From: Dama dama
Lineage: Eukaryota > Chordata > Mammalia > Artiodactyla > Cervidae
NCBI RefSeq assembly: GCF_033118175.1
Contig: NC_083691.1
Coordinates: 60,106,001 to 60,170,000, forward strand
DNA: 64,000 nt
Reading direction: 5' to 3'
The notes below the pieces were generated by a model. That model was not told where the DNA came from. It was given only the letters and a program-made list of their open reading frames with translations, and searched no databases. Below are positions 31,641 through 41,725 of the stretch, piece by piece (positions within the stretch are counted from its first letter, which is position 1; each line of letters begins with the position of its first letter). The translations under genes and the position numbers were made by a program.

Positions 31641-34600
31641 CCTCACTCCACAAGGAAGGTGGAAGGCTCTGTGGTTGATATTACTGTTGAGAGGCACCTG
31701 GACCCCTTTTTATTGAGAAGTGGTTGTTGTATGATGTTGGGTTAGTGTTATGGGCCCAAGGGCCTGGAGTACCAGCACTGAGTCCCACGAGGTCCTGCTT
31801 CCCCCTGCCACAGCCTGGGACACCCACAGGGCTGCAGCCTCGAACTTGTCCAGTTCTGCCCCCTCTTGTTTTGTGAAGGTAGGTGAAAGGAGAGACTCTA
31901 TCAGCTGGAGGGCAATGCGGGGCTGAGTGCGGCCCAGGTCAGAGCGAGGCTGGAGCAGCTTTGCCAAGGCAGCTCCTGTCCTTCCAGCTGTTAAAGTGGC
32001 CTCGCTGGTGCTTGGCGAAAGGGCACACGGTCCTTCCAGTGGACAAGTATGTTCTGTGGGTTTGACTATGGCTCCAGAAGCAGAAGAGGGGGACCTTCAG
32101 GGACAGGAAGCAGACCCCACTCGAGACCCCTGCCTGCCTTAGACCCTGGAGTGGGCATTCCCAACTATTCCTTTCTCCAAGTGTCTCTCCTGTCCTCACC
32201 GGGGCTATGGCCCAGGAGCCCAGAGAGCATGTCTGCCACCATCGCCGATAGCCTGTGTCTGGGGGGTCAGTGGGTTGAGCTGATGGTTACATTGAGGCTG
32301 TGACCACCTAGTGGGAGGTGGGACAAACTGGGGGTGACCCCAGAACTCTCAAGGGTGGCCTGGTGACTTGCTCCCAGCTGGCTGCCCCTATGAAGGTGAC
32401 ACTAGCCGTCTGGGGTCAAGGACCTGACTCTGTGCCCGGTCCATGGTTCATCCCTCACATCTTCAGGGAGTCTCCCTCCATCCAGCATCCACTCGAGCCC
32501 AGGCTGGGTCTCAGACTTACTGCCCAGCGTCCTTCTCCAAGGAGAACAAGCTCCCTAACTGCCCCTTGCCATCTCAGAGTGTCCTGTCTGTGTAAACCAG
32601 GTTTCCAATCGGCCTGGATTCAGGGGTTCCTGGAGGAGTCTCCCAGCCTAAACCTCAGCTTCACAGCCAGGAGACCAGGTTCCGTTCTCCACTCACCCCG
32701 TGTTTTAGAGCTTTCCCTAGAAATCCCATCTCCCTCTCTAACCAGATGGCGATATGCTAGGTAAAATCCCTTAAGTTTCTCTTGTAAGTAGATTTCACAT
32801 CAACAAAGCCAGTCTTGTAATGTTCTCGGGAGGGTTAAAGTTAGGAGGTGTAATAACCCGTCACCGTGCTAATGGACATCACAGCTCCCAACAAATCTGG
32901 GTGCAGGCGGGTGAGCAGGAAGTGTTAGCTGAAAGAGAAAATGAATGAGTGAATGAGTGAGTGAATGAATAAAGAAACAGCCCCACCTGCCAGAAGGGAG
33001 GGCCCTGGAGAGGGGTCGGCCTGCACGCTGTGGGCAGGAGCAGGTCTGTCCCAAGGTCCTAGGCGCTCAAGCTCTTGGACCATTTTGGTCGACACACCAA
33101 GTTGTTATCCATGTTCTGCCTCGACAGTTTTTGAAACCTTCCCAGACCTGACTCTCCTTTACGGAGTGGATGACATTCACCTACTGGCATAGCTCCTAAC
33201 AGCCCGCTGATGGGGTGTGGACAGCTCTGTGATCAGCCACCTCTGTGCTTCTTGTTGCTGTGGTTACCGTGAGGGCCTGGAGCTCACGTGGGAAAGGCCT
33301 TTCCAAGATGCTCACCCAGACTCTCCTATGGTCACTCGGCTGTAGAGATCGGTCACCCTTGGCCCCCTGGCTGGCTGGCACGTCGGTCACTCCAGTGAAC
33401 ACAGAGGCAGACACACAGCCCCAGGACGCCCTGTGTTTCTGGCGGTTTTCACCAGAGGGTCAGCCCTGCCGGCTGGGCTGAGCGGACCCAGAACGAACCA
33501 GTACCAGGTTGCTTCTCCTGTGCTGCTGGCCCTGCAGTGGCTCCAGATGCCCAGTCTCATGAATGAATGAGAGAGAGCCCCATCTTGGCCCCCAGTCTAC
33601 AGAGCCCTCTTCCCTCTGAGCATTTTCTTCCACGAACAAGCTTTTACTTTTTAAAATTTCTTTCACTTAAAAGCAGTGCCCGCCCCCGTTTCCTTGCCCC
33701 CCACATCCGTTCACTCACTTTGACTTTCTGCCAAAACTCTGTTTCTTGAGGCTCAGCTGCCCACCTGCCTGCATCACAGCGTGTCAGGTGTGGGCCGTCC
33801 TCAGTGTTGAAATCCCCCAAGGTCATGGGGAATAGAGGCTGGACTGTCTCCTTTCTCTCTTTAGGGCTTTGTTGCAGGTTCCTTAGGGCTTCCGCTGGCA
33901 TAATTACTGCCGTTCCCTTCCCAGAGCTGCCCACCTCCCCCTGTTTTGCTAAAAACCCCGTCGTTCTTCCGAGATTTCTTTCCTGGTTAAAGTTCTGGCC
34001 TGTCTGCCTGCACCTCAGTCTTGTGGATGCTGCTTCAGCAGCATCTGGTGTTTTCCAGAGCAAGCTTGCACAGTGATTGTTCTGCTCTCCACTTTCTCGG
34101 GGGGGAGGTGACGCAGGACATCTGAGCCGAACTCAGGGCCCCTCCCCAGGCCCGTGGGCTCGGCCGTGCCCGCCACCCGCCTGCAGCTCCTCTTGTGAAA
34201 CTTATCTGCAGTGACTTTGTACACACAGCGTACTTTCCTCCCGTCCCATGTACCTTGCACCCCATTAACGAGGCCCCTTCCCAGGCCATGAGAGACCCAG
34301 GCCTTGGGACTGCCTCACCTGGACCCCTCCCTCACTGCTGGCTCAGGCAGGTGCTTTATACCAAGTTCAGGTTGTGATCATCGAGCCCTTGATTAAAGCC
34401 AATGTTGATTGGGACTCTGATCAGGATGGAAAATCAACCCCCCTCCCCAGGTTGCAGGGGTCATAACTGAGCTACAGATTCTGTGGGCTTAAAGGGAAGC
34501 CCATCCCCCCAACGGCTATGGCCACCAGACTCTTGGTCCCCCACATGTGACCAGGAGCTCATTTTCCCTGGAAGAAAAGGAAGCTTCAGGTTTGACCCAC

Positions 34601-35604
34601 ATCCAGGGGGTGAGAGATGGACCCCCTCTGAGCACCCCTGATGCTGGCCTTGGGAAATACATTTCCTACTGACCAGCTGTCAGTTCTGCCTTTGATCTAA
34701 CCTTGAGGACAGTGCTGACTCCCACATGTGGTCACTCATCGATCATGACCTTCCTTGAGAGGCAGCAGCTCCCCTGGGGAGTGCTGCGGCCTCGGCCGGC
34801 TGTGGACGGACACGTCCATGTCAGTTATAATCCATCCTCACTTGCTTCTGTGAGCTGGGAGCCTAGACTCTCCCTGCAGAACAGAGCCTTGGAGATGACC
34901 TGGACACTGTGGCCCCACCCCCAGTCTGGACCAGCCCTCGAAGGGTGAACCCAGTGGCACTTTCTTCCTGTCCCCACCCAGCTTCCCCCCTTCTCTGGAG
35001 GGTGCAAACGCTGGGGACAAGGAGACAGAAGCTGGAATCTGGGATACTGGGGGGCCAAGCCGAGGCTCTGGAGGGGGAGGGGTGAGGCCAGAGAGCCAGC
35101 AGATAGGGGGTACCAGTGGAGCAAAGGTGAGTCCCCCTACCCCCACATTCCTTCTCTGGCCACTCTCTATATATCCCATGGATCTGGATTCAGGCCAGAT
35201 GCTCCTAGACACATCCCCAGTAGCTTGGTCCAAGCTTCAGGGTCTGGGATAAACCAATGGTGTGGTAAGCAATTGTGGAGGTGTCTGGGCTTGGGTTTGG
35301 CCTCTGCTCCACACGGAACTTCTTGTTAACAGTCAGTAAATGGTGATGGCTAATGATGACCTGGAAACCCATCCAGGAGGAGAGGGCTTGAAAAGGGCAC
35401 AGGGAAAATTACAGAAAAGAGAAGGGGCACATTAAAGCAAGAGGAAAATGGGGCTGGAACACAGGTTAGTCCTGCCCCTTGGTGGAGGCTCTGCCATACG
35501 GCCAGCAGTGGAGAGCTGTCCTGGGTTTTTGAGGAGTCACTTTGCTGAAAAACTGCCCTGAATCACACTTTCCGGGGGTCAGCTTGGGTTGACACACATC
35601 CAAA
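31641..35604. other. Spacer between the inverted BovB copies: unique DNA
   Basis: Nearly 4 kb without Bov-type repeats. A (GAAT/GAGT)n run lies at 32941-32971. The small open frames at 32318-32764 and 33644-34063 have no domain and are not flanked by convincing splice signals. It would be inverted if the flanking BovB arms recombined. Confidence 0.55.
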
Positions 35605-35807
35605 TTGACCAACAAGTTTAATGCAATTCCTGTTAAAATTCAAGCAAGGTGTTTTGTAGATACATGTTTATCCCAAAATTTATGTAGAAAGACAGGACCT
35701 ACAACAGTTAAAAAAAAAAAAAAAATTCTTGAAGCACAGAATAAAGTGGGAGAAGCCTGTGTGTCTTACTGTCTAGCTCCAGGGACCAAGGGAGTGTTGA
35801 CCAAGTC
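35605..35807 (+). mobile_element. L1 ORF2 3'-region fragment, left part
   Basis: The phrase gtttaatgcaattcctgttaaaattc, followed by a segment resembling '...cccaaaatttatgtagaaag', matches the well-known L1 ORF2 3' coding pattern on the plus strand. An A-run of about 17 at 35708-35725 interrupts it. The likely continuation is at 39250 on the far side of the LTR/BovB cluster. Confidence 0.7.
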
Positions 35808-35811
35808 TCAG

Positions 35812-36259
35812 TGTTGCAGGAAGGAGGATCCCTTCCTAGCCCCGAGAGGGGGCTCTTATCTAGCACTCAGAGACACATCAGCTGACAAAGCAGGAGATTT
35901 TATTGGGAAAGGGCACCTGGGTGGAGAGCAGCAGGATGAGGGGAACCAGGAGGACTGCTCTGCACATGGCTCTCAGTCTCCGGTTTTATGATGATGGGAT
36001 GAGTCTCTGGATTGTCTTTGGCCAATCACGCTGACTCAGAGTCCTTTCTGGTGGCACACACATGCTCAGTCTAGATGGATGCCAGTGAGGAGGATTCTGG
36101 GAGGTGGTCGGACACACGGTGTCTCCTTTTGACCTCTCCCGAATTCTTCCAGTTGGTGGCTTGTTAGTTCCATGTTCCTTACCTGTCGTAAAATAACTCA
36201 CAAAAATGGTTACTATGGTTCAACCAGGGTGGGTGTCAAGCAATGTGCCTCCCCTGACA
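35812..36259 (-). mobile_element. Solo LTR of an endogenous retrovirus (gammaretrovirus/ERV1-like)
   Basis: On the minus strand this 448-bp unit begins TGTCAGGGG and ends CCTGCAACA, the TG...CA ends of a retroviral LTR. Exact 4-bp flanks tcag lie at 35808-35811 and 36260-36263, the duplication size typical of gammaretroviruses. A poly-A signal (complement at 35898-35903), a cataaaa TATA-like word (about 35984-35990) and a CCAAT-type word near 36021-36026 sit in the usual order. No internal viral sequence or partner LTR lies beside it, so it is a solo LTR left by recombination. I think of the BTLTR1 group, but the name is from memory. Confidence 0.85.
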
Positions 36260-36263
36260 TCAG

Positions 36264-36626
36264 TACAAGGACAGAAGCCAAGCCCAGAAAAATAGACCCT
36301 CACTAGGGTGCCCGGGCAGGAATAAACCTCGACCTAAAACAGTTTACCTCAGATTGGGACTTGAATCCATGTGCTGGGTCTTGAACCCAGCCAGAACCTA
36401 CAGTCTTCCAACTGGGATCACAGACCTGGTTTCAGGACCTAATGAAGCTCAGGTTCTAGATGTCTCATCACAGAGAGAATTCAGTGACAGATAAAGTGAT
36501 AGGTAAGAAGTGGATTTATTTAGAGAGAAACACGCCCCACAGTCAGAGTGCGGGTCATTGCAGAGGATGAATATAGCCAATGAATGTGTTATGGTTGGCT
36601 TTTATGGACTAGGTAATTTCATAGGC
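36264..36626 (-). mobile_element. Second endogenous retroviral LTR, 3' portion
   Basis: This segment (roughly from 36372) has a minus-strand AATAAA-type signal near 36516-36523 in 'ggatttatttagag' and continues on the other side of the BovB insertion at about 38951-39249. The part at 36264-36371 could be internal leader or flanking DNA. The two halves share aatttcataggc at the break. Family name not assigned. Confidence 0.6.
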
Positions 36627-38950
36627 CATAAAACAATAGAATGGTCATAGTAAACACACTCTTCCACCAACACAAGAGAAGACTCTACACATGGACATCA
36701 CCAGATGCTCAATACTGAAATCAGATTGATTATATTAGTTGCAGCCAAAGATGGAGAAGCTCTATACAGTTAGCAAAAACAAGACTGGGAGCTGACTGTG
36801 GCTCAGATCATGAACTCCTTATTGAAAATTCAGACTTAAATTGAAGAAAGTAGGGAAAACCGCTAAACCACTCAGGTATGACCTAAATCAAATCCATTAT
36901 GATTATACAATGGAAGTGACAAATAGATTCAAGGGATTAGGTTTGATAGGCAGAGTGCCTGAAGAACCAAGGACGGAGGTTCGAGACATTGTACAGGAGG
37001 CAGTGATCAAGACCATCCCAAGAAAAAGAAATGCAAAAAAGCAAAATGGTTGCCTGAGGAGGTCTTAATAAAAGCTGTGAAAAGAAGAGAAGTGAAAGGC
37101 AAAGGAGAAAAGGAAAGATATATCCATTTGAGTGCAGAGTTCCAAAGAATAGCATGAGAGATAAGAAAGCCTTCCTCAGTGATCAATGTAAAGAAATAGA
37201 GGAAAATTCTATTTTGGGGGGGAAAGATTAGAGATCACTTCAAGAAAATTAGAGCTACCAAGGGAACATTTCAAGCAAAGATGGGCACAATAAAGGACAG
37301 AAATGGTATGGACCTAACAGAAGCAGAAGATAATAAGAAGAGGTGGCAAGAATACACAGAAGAACTGTACAAAGAAGATCTTCACGACCCAGATAAGCAT
37401 GATGGTGTGATCACTCACCTAGAGCCAGACATCCTGGAATGCGAAGTCAAGTGGGCCTTAGGAAGCATCACTATGAACAAAGCTAGTGGAGGTGATGGAA
37501 TTCCAGTTGAGCTATTTCAAATCCTAAAAGATGATGCTGTGAAAGTGTTGCTCTCAATATGCCAGCAGATTTGGAAAACTCAGCAGTGGCCACAGGACTG
37601 GAAAAGGTCAGTTTTCATTCCAATCCCAAAGAAGGGCAATGCCAAAGAATGTTCAAACAACCACACAATTGTACTCATCTCAAACCCTAGTAAAGTCATG
37701 CTCAAAATTCTCCAAGCCAGGCTTCAACAGTATGTGAACTGTGAACTTGAACTTGAACATCCAGATGTTCAAGCTGGATTTAGAAAAAGCAGAGGAACCA
37801 GAGATCAAATTGCCAATATCTGTTGGGTCATAGAAAAAACAAGAAAGTTCCCCCCAAAATCTACTTCTGCTTTATTGATTATGCCAAAGTCTTTGACTGT
37901 GTGGATCACAACGAATTGTGAATAATTCTTCAAGAGATGGGAATACCAGGTCACCTGACCTGCCTCCTGAGAAATCTGTATGCAGGTCAAGAAGCAACAG
38001 TCAGAACTGGACATGGAACAACAACAGACTGGTTCGAAATTGGGAAAGGAGTATGCCAAAGCTGTATATTGTCACCCTGCATATTTAACTTAAATGCAGA
38101 CTACATCATGTGAAATGCCGGGCTGGATGAAGCACAAGCTGGAATCAAGATTTCAGGGAGAAATATCAGTAACCTCAGATATGCAAATGACACCACCCTT
38201 ATGGCAGAAAGTGAAGAACTAAAGAGCCTCTTGATGAAAGTGAAAGAGGAGAGTGAAAAAGTTGGCTTAAAACTCAACATTCAGAAAACAAAGTTCAAGG
38301 CATCTGGTCCCATCACTTCATGGCAAATAAAAGCAGAAACTATGGATATGGTGAGAGACTTTATTTTTGGGGGCTCCAAGATCACTGCAGATGGTGACTA
38401 CAGCCATGAAATGCTCCTTGAAAGAAAAGCTATGACCAAACCTAGACAACATATTAAAAAGCAGAGTTGGCAAACAATTGCTTTGCCGACAAAGATCTAT
38501 CTAGTCAAAGCTATGGTTTTTCCAGTAGTCATGTATGGATGGTAGAGCTGGACCATAAAGAGAGCTGAGCACTGAAGAATTGATGCTTTTGAACTGTGGT
38601 GTTGCAGAAGACTCTTCAGAGTCCCTTAGACGGCAAGGAGATCCAACCAGTCAATCCTAAAGGAAATCAGTCCTGAATATGCATTGGAAGGACTGATGCT
38701 GAAGTTTAAATTCCAATACTTTGGCCACCTGATGTGAAGAACTGACTTATTGGAAAAGACCCTGATGCTGGGCAAGATGAAGGCGGGAGGAGAAGGGGAC
38801 GACAGAGGATGAGATGGGTTGATGGCATCACCGACTTGATGGATATGAATATGAACAAGGTCTGGGAGCTGGTTATGGACAGGGAACTGGCATGCTGCAG
38901 TCCATGGTGTCACAAAGAGTTGGACACAACTGAGCGACTGAACTGAATTG
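36627..38950 (+). mobile_element. BovB LINE, 5'-truncated copy 2, inserted in an LTR
   Basis: Recognisable BovB sequence starts near 36643 (tggtcatagtaaac) within the endonuclease region and runs to the canonical 3' end (cacaactgagcgactgaactgaattg). The 12-mer aatttcataggc occurs at 36615-36626 and 38951-38962, a likely target duplication; about 15 bases of filler separate the left copy from recognisable BovB. It is in inverted orientation to copy 1, with about 5 kb between them. Confidence 0.94.
36690..38545 (+). pseudogene. BovB ORF2 remnant (endonuclease end plus reverse transcriptase), copy 2
   Basis: It has the same order as copy 1: the SDHELL endonuclease end near 36805-36822, an open 75-codon segment at 36841-37068 identical in protein to copy 1, and a 214-codon segment at 37281-37925 with FIPIPKKGN. 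It shares copy 1's frameshift at the C/A run, the TGA after motif A and the GVCQSC form of motif B. Motif C (38180-38191) is in frame but reads YAND, losing the first catalytic aspartate of YADD. The downstream C-terminal part (38201-38545) is open but missing several residues. Non-functional. Confidence 0.92.
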
Positions 38951-39249
38951 AATTTCATAGGCTAATGAGGGGTAGCATTATTCCAACTATTTGGGGGAAG
39001 GGGTAGAGATTTCCAGAACTGTGCCACCACCCACTTTTTGGTCTTTTGACAGTGCCTCGGAACTGTCCTGGTGCCTCTGGGTGTGTCATTTAGCTGCTGA
39101 TTGGGGATCAAGGTCTAGTAGAAGTTGATTTGTCTGCATCTGAACCCATTTGATTCTAATCAGTTTGTGTTATGTCCTCGGGCTATGTCATTCTTTCAAA
39201 AGTTGTGCCCTGCCCCTTTTCCTCCTGTTTCAGACCCAAGACTCAGACA
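38951..39249 (-). mobile_element. Second endogenous retroviral LTR, 5' (U3) portion
   Basis: It continues the LTR interrupted by BovB copy 2. On the minus strand the right edge reads TGTCTGAGTC, a TG-starting LTR end, at 39249. It abuts L1 sequence on the right. No viral genes are present. Confidence 0.6.
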
Positions 39250-40080
39250 CAAAAATAGCTCAAAGTGCATCACAGGCTTCGATGTAAAGGACAGATTTAT
39301 GAATTGGACCTCATTGCAATAAAAACCTTGAGCTCCGTGAAAGACTCTGTGAGGAGGATCAAGAGACAGGCTCCAGACAGGGGAATGTTTACAAACCACA
39401 CATCTGACAAAGGACCAGCATCCGGAATAAAGAACTCTCAAAACTTGAGTCAACAAACAATCCAGCTAGAGAATAAGCAGGAAACAGGCGGGAATATTGA
39501 AAGGAAGAGGATAAACAGATGACATATAAACACACGAAAAGATGTTCAACATCAGCAACTGTTCGGGAAATGCAAATCAAAACCTCCGTGAGCTAGCACT
39601 GCACACCCATCAGAACAGCTAAAAGAAAAATAGCAACACCATCAAATGCTGAAGCCAGGTTGCTTACACCTTGCTGGTGGGGTGGTAAATGATAGATACT
39701 CTGGAAAACAGTTTAGCACTGTCTTATAGAAGTAGGTATGAAGTTACCACAGGACCCAGCAACGGTCCGCTTGGGCATTTATCCCAGAAAAGTGAACATT
39801 TATATTCACATCAAAACCTATATATGAGCTTCATAGCAGCTTTACTTGTAACAGTCAGAAACTGGAAATAACAGATACCCTTCGCAGGGTGGAAAACCTG
39901 GAGCATCTGTATCAGAGAGTACTATTTTTCCGGACACAAATGAGTGAGCTATTGATACACAAGTGATATTGAAACACAACTCCAGGGAACCATGCCAAGA
40001 GTAACAGCCAACCCCAAGTATTGTGTACTGTAAACTCTATTTATGTAACGTTTTCCACAAGATGAAACCTCAGATCCTCT
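39250..40080 (+). mobile_element. L1 ORF2 3' region and 3' UTR, right part
   Basis: Plus-strand features of L1 ORF2's C-terminal coding region appear in order with gaps: 'acaaaaatagctcaaag', 'gcaataaaaacc', 'gtttacaaaccacacatctgac', 'gaaatgcaaatcaaaacc' and 'acccatcagaacagc', then '3-prime' coding with 'tttatcccagaaaagtgaac'. Many stops and internal deletions indicate an old copy. It probably belongs to the same element as 35605-35807. Confidence 0.8.
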
Positions 40081-41002
40081 CTATTTATATTGTTACCTGC
40101 TAACCTTTATAGTAATTACATCCTTGCTTTTCTTCTTTACCATCTAACCAAACATTTCTAAACATTAGAGATTTTTAAAAACTTAATTCTGTTGGAATCA
40201 TACATAGTATATTCCATCATGTTTGTCTATCACCCTCAGCAACAATGTGTTTTATAAGATGTATCTAAGATGTTCCTGGACCTACAGGTCTTTCATTTTC
40301 ATTTACTATGTAATATTCCACTGAATAGTATACCACAGTTTATGTCTTTTTCTTCTCTTCATGGACAACTGGATTGTTTATCCACTGTAAGAAATGTTTT
40401 TGTGGGTGTCTCTTCTGGGTGAATATCAAGAAGTAGAGTTACTGGCTCTCAGTAACTCTCTTAACTGGGCTTCCCTGGTGGCTTAGTGATAAAGAATCCG
40501 CCTGCCAATGCAGGAGTCATGGATTCAATCCCCGATCCAGGAAGATCCCTCAAGCCAGGGAGCCACGAAGGTCATGTACCACAACTACTGAGCCTGTGCT
40601 CTAGAGCCTGGGAGCCATAACTACTGAAGCCCATGTGCTGCAAGTACTGAAACCTGAGCACCTTAGAACCCATGCTCTGAAATAAAGAGAAGCCAGTGCA
40701 GTGAGAAGCCTGAGCACCACAACCAAGAGTAGCATCGCTTGCCACAACTAGAGAAAAGCTTGAGCGGCAATGAAGACCCAGAGCATCCAAAAATAAAAAT
40801 AATTAATTTTTAGAAAGATCACCTTCAGTTTTCTAAAGCACTGTACTAACTCATATCCAATAACAGCTTTAAAAAGTTCCAATTTGTCCACGTTTCAACA
40901 GTTGATGTGGTTTGTCTCTTTCATTTTACCCATTCTGGTAAATGTACAGTGGTATCTCATTGCAGTTTTAATTTGCATTTTTCTGCTATTAAGGAGGTGA
41001 AT
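40081..41002 (-). mobile_element. Old L1 fragment, antisense, with a CHR SINE inside
   Basis: The plus strand shows complement-of-L1 phrases: 'tgtaatattccactgaatag', 'acaactggattgtttatcc', then after the SINE 'acagtggtatctcattgcag' and 'ttttaatttgcatttttctg'. The SINE at 40467-40803 splits it. The subfamily is unclear, and the first ~200 bases are only weakly L1-like. Confidence 0.6.
40467..40803 (+). mobile_element. CHR-type tRNA SINE
   Basis: It reads in sense: tRNA head (gggcttccctggtggcttag), 'accacaactactgagcctg', repeated 'gagcc.aactactgaag' modules and an A-rich ccaaaaataaaaataa end. The only CHR copy here in plus orientation; it sits in an antisense L1 remnant. Confidence 0.93.
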
Positions 41003-41400
41003 GTGATGGTTAATTTTGTGTGTCAAATCAGCTCAGTTGTTTGGTCAACTGAGCCTAGATTTTGCTATGAAGGTGTTTTTCAAATTTAATTAACATTTAA
41101 ATCAGTGACTTTGAATAAAGCTGATTGCTCTTCATAATGTGGTGGGCCTCATCCAATCAGGACAAAAACTGAGGTTTCCAAGGAAGAGGGACTTTTGCCT
41201 CCAGACACCTTCAGACTCAAGACTGCAGGTTGAACTGCCCCCTGCACCCCTGGGGCTGCCAACAACACATCAGCTCTCACCTGCCTTCTTCATTCTAACC
41301 ATGGCTCTAGGCAAGGTCAGCTCAGCAGGCCGTGCTTGCTGACCTGGAATTCAGTATCTGCTGGACATTAGCCTCACAAGTCTCACCTGCGCCCTAAGAA
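41003..41400 (+). mobile_element. ERVL-type LTR remnant (MLT2-like)
   Basis: The start 'gatggttaattttgtgtgtc', then 'gaaggtgtttttc', 'aacatttaaatcagtgactttgaataaagc' and 'gtggtgggcctcatccaatcagg' follow the MLT2 LTR order I remember. The 3' half is eroded. No internal viral sequence is adjacent. An ancient mammalian LTR, older than the bovid LTRs at 35.8-39.2 kb. Confidence 0.7.
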
Positions 41401-41505
41401 GATTTAAAAATAGCTTATTCGGCTTTCAGAGATGTCCCAGGAGGAAAGATTGATCCAAGCTGTCTAATCTACATAAATGGAAAACCTCATGACCATTTTC
41501 ATAGT

Positions 41506-41708
41506 GACTCAGGTGGTAAAGAATCTGCCTGGAATGCAGGAGATGCAGGTTTGATCCCTGAGTCGGGAAGATCGCCTAAAGGAGGAAATGGCAACCCATT
41601 CCAGTATTCTTGCCTGGGAAATCCGATGGGCAGAGGAGCCTGGTGGGCTACAGCCCACGTGGTTGCCAAGAGTAGGACACAACAGAGTGACAAACACTTT
41701 CACTTTCA
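41506..41708 (+). mobile_element. Bov-tA SINE with perfect 17-bp target duplication
   Basis: The element starts inside the head (gactcaggtggtaaagaatc), has a full Bov-A body and ends in a 'cactttcactttca' tail. The flanking 17-mer atgaccattttcatagt is identical at 41489-41505 and 41709-41725. The longest and cleanest target duplication in the window, which points to a young insertion. Confidence 0.96.
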
Positions 41709-41725
41709 ATGACCATTTTCATAGT

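Noticed and set aside
35812..39249. A provirus with viral genes between the two LTRs
   Set aside because: The DNA between the LTR segments is BovB and short unassigned sequence. No gag, pol or env-like frame is present, and the two LTRs are not copies of each other.
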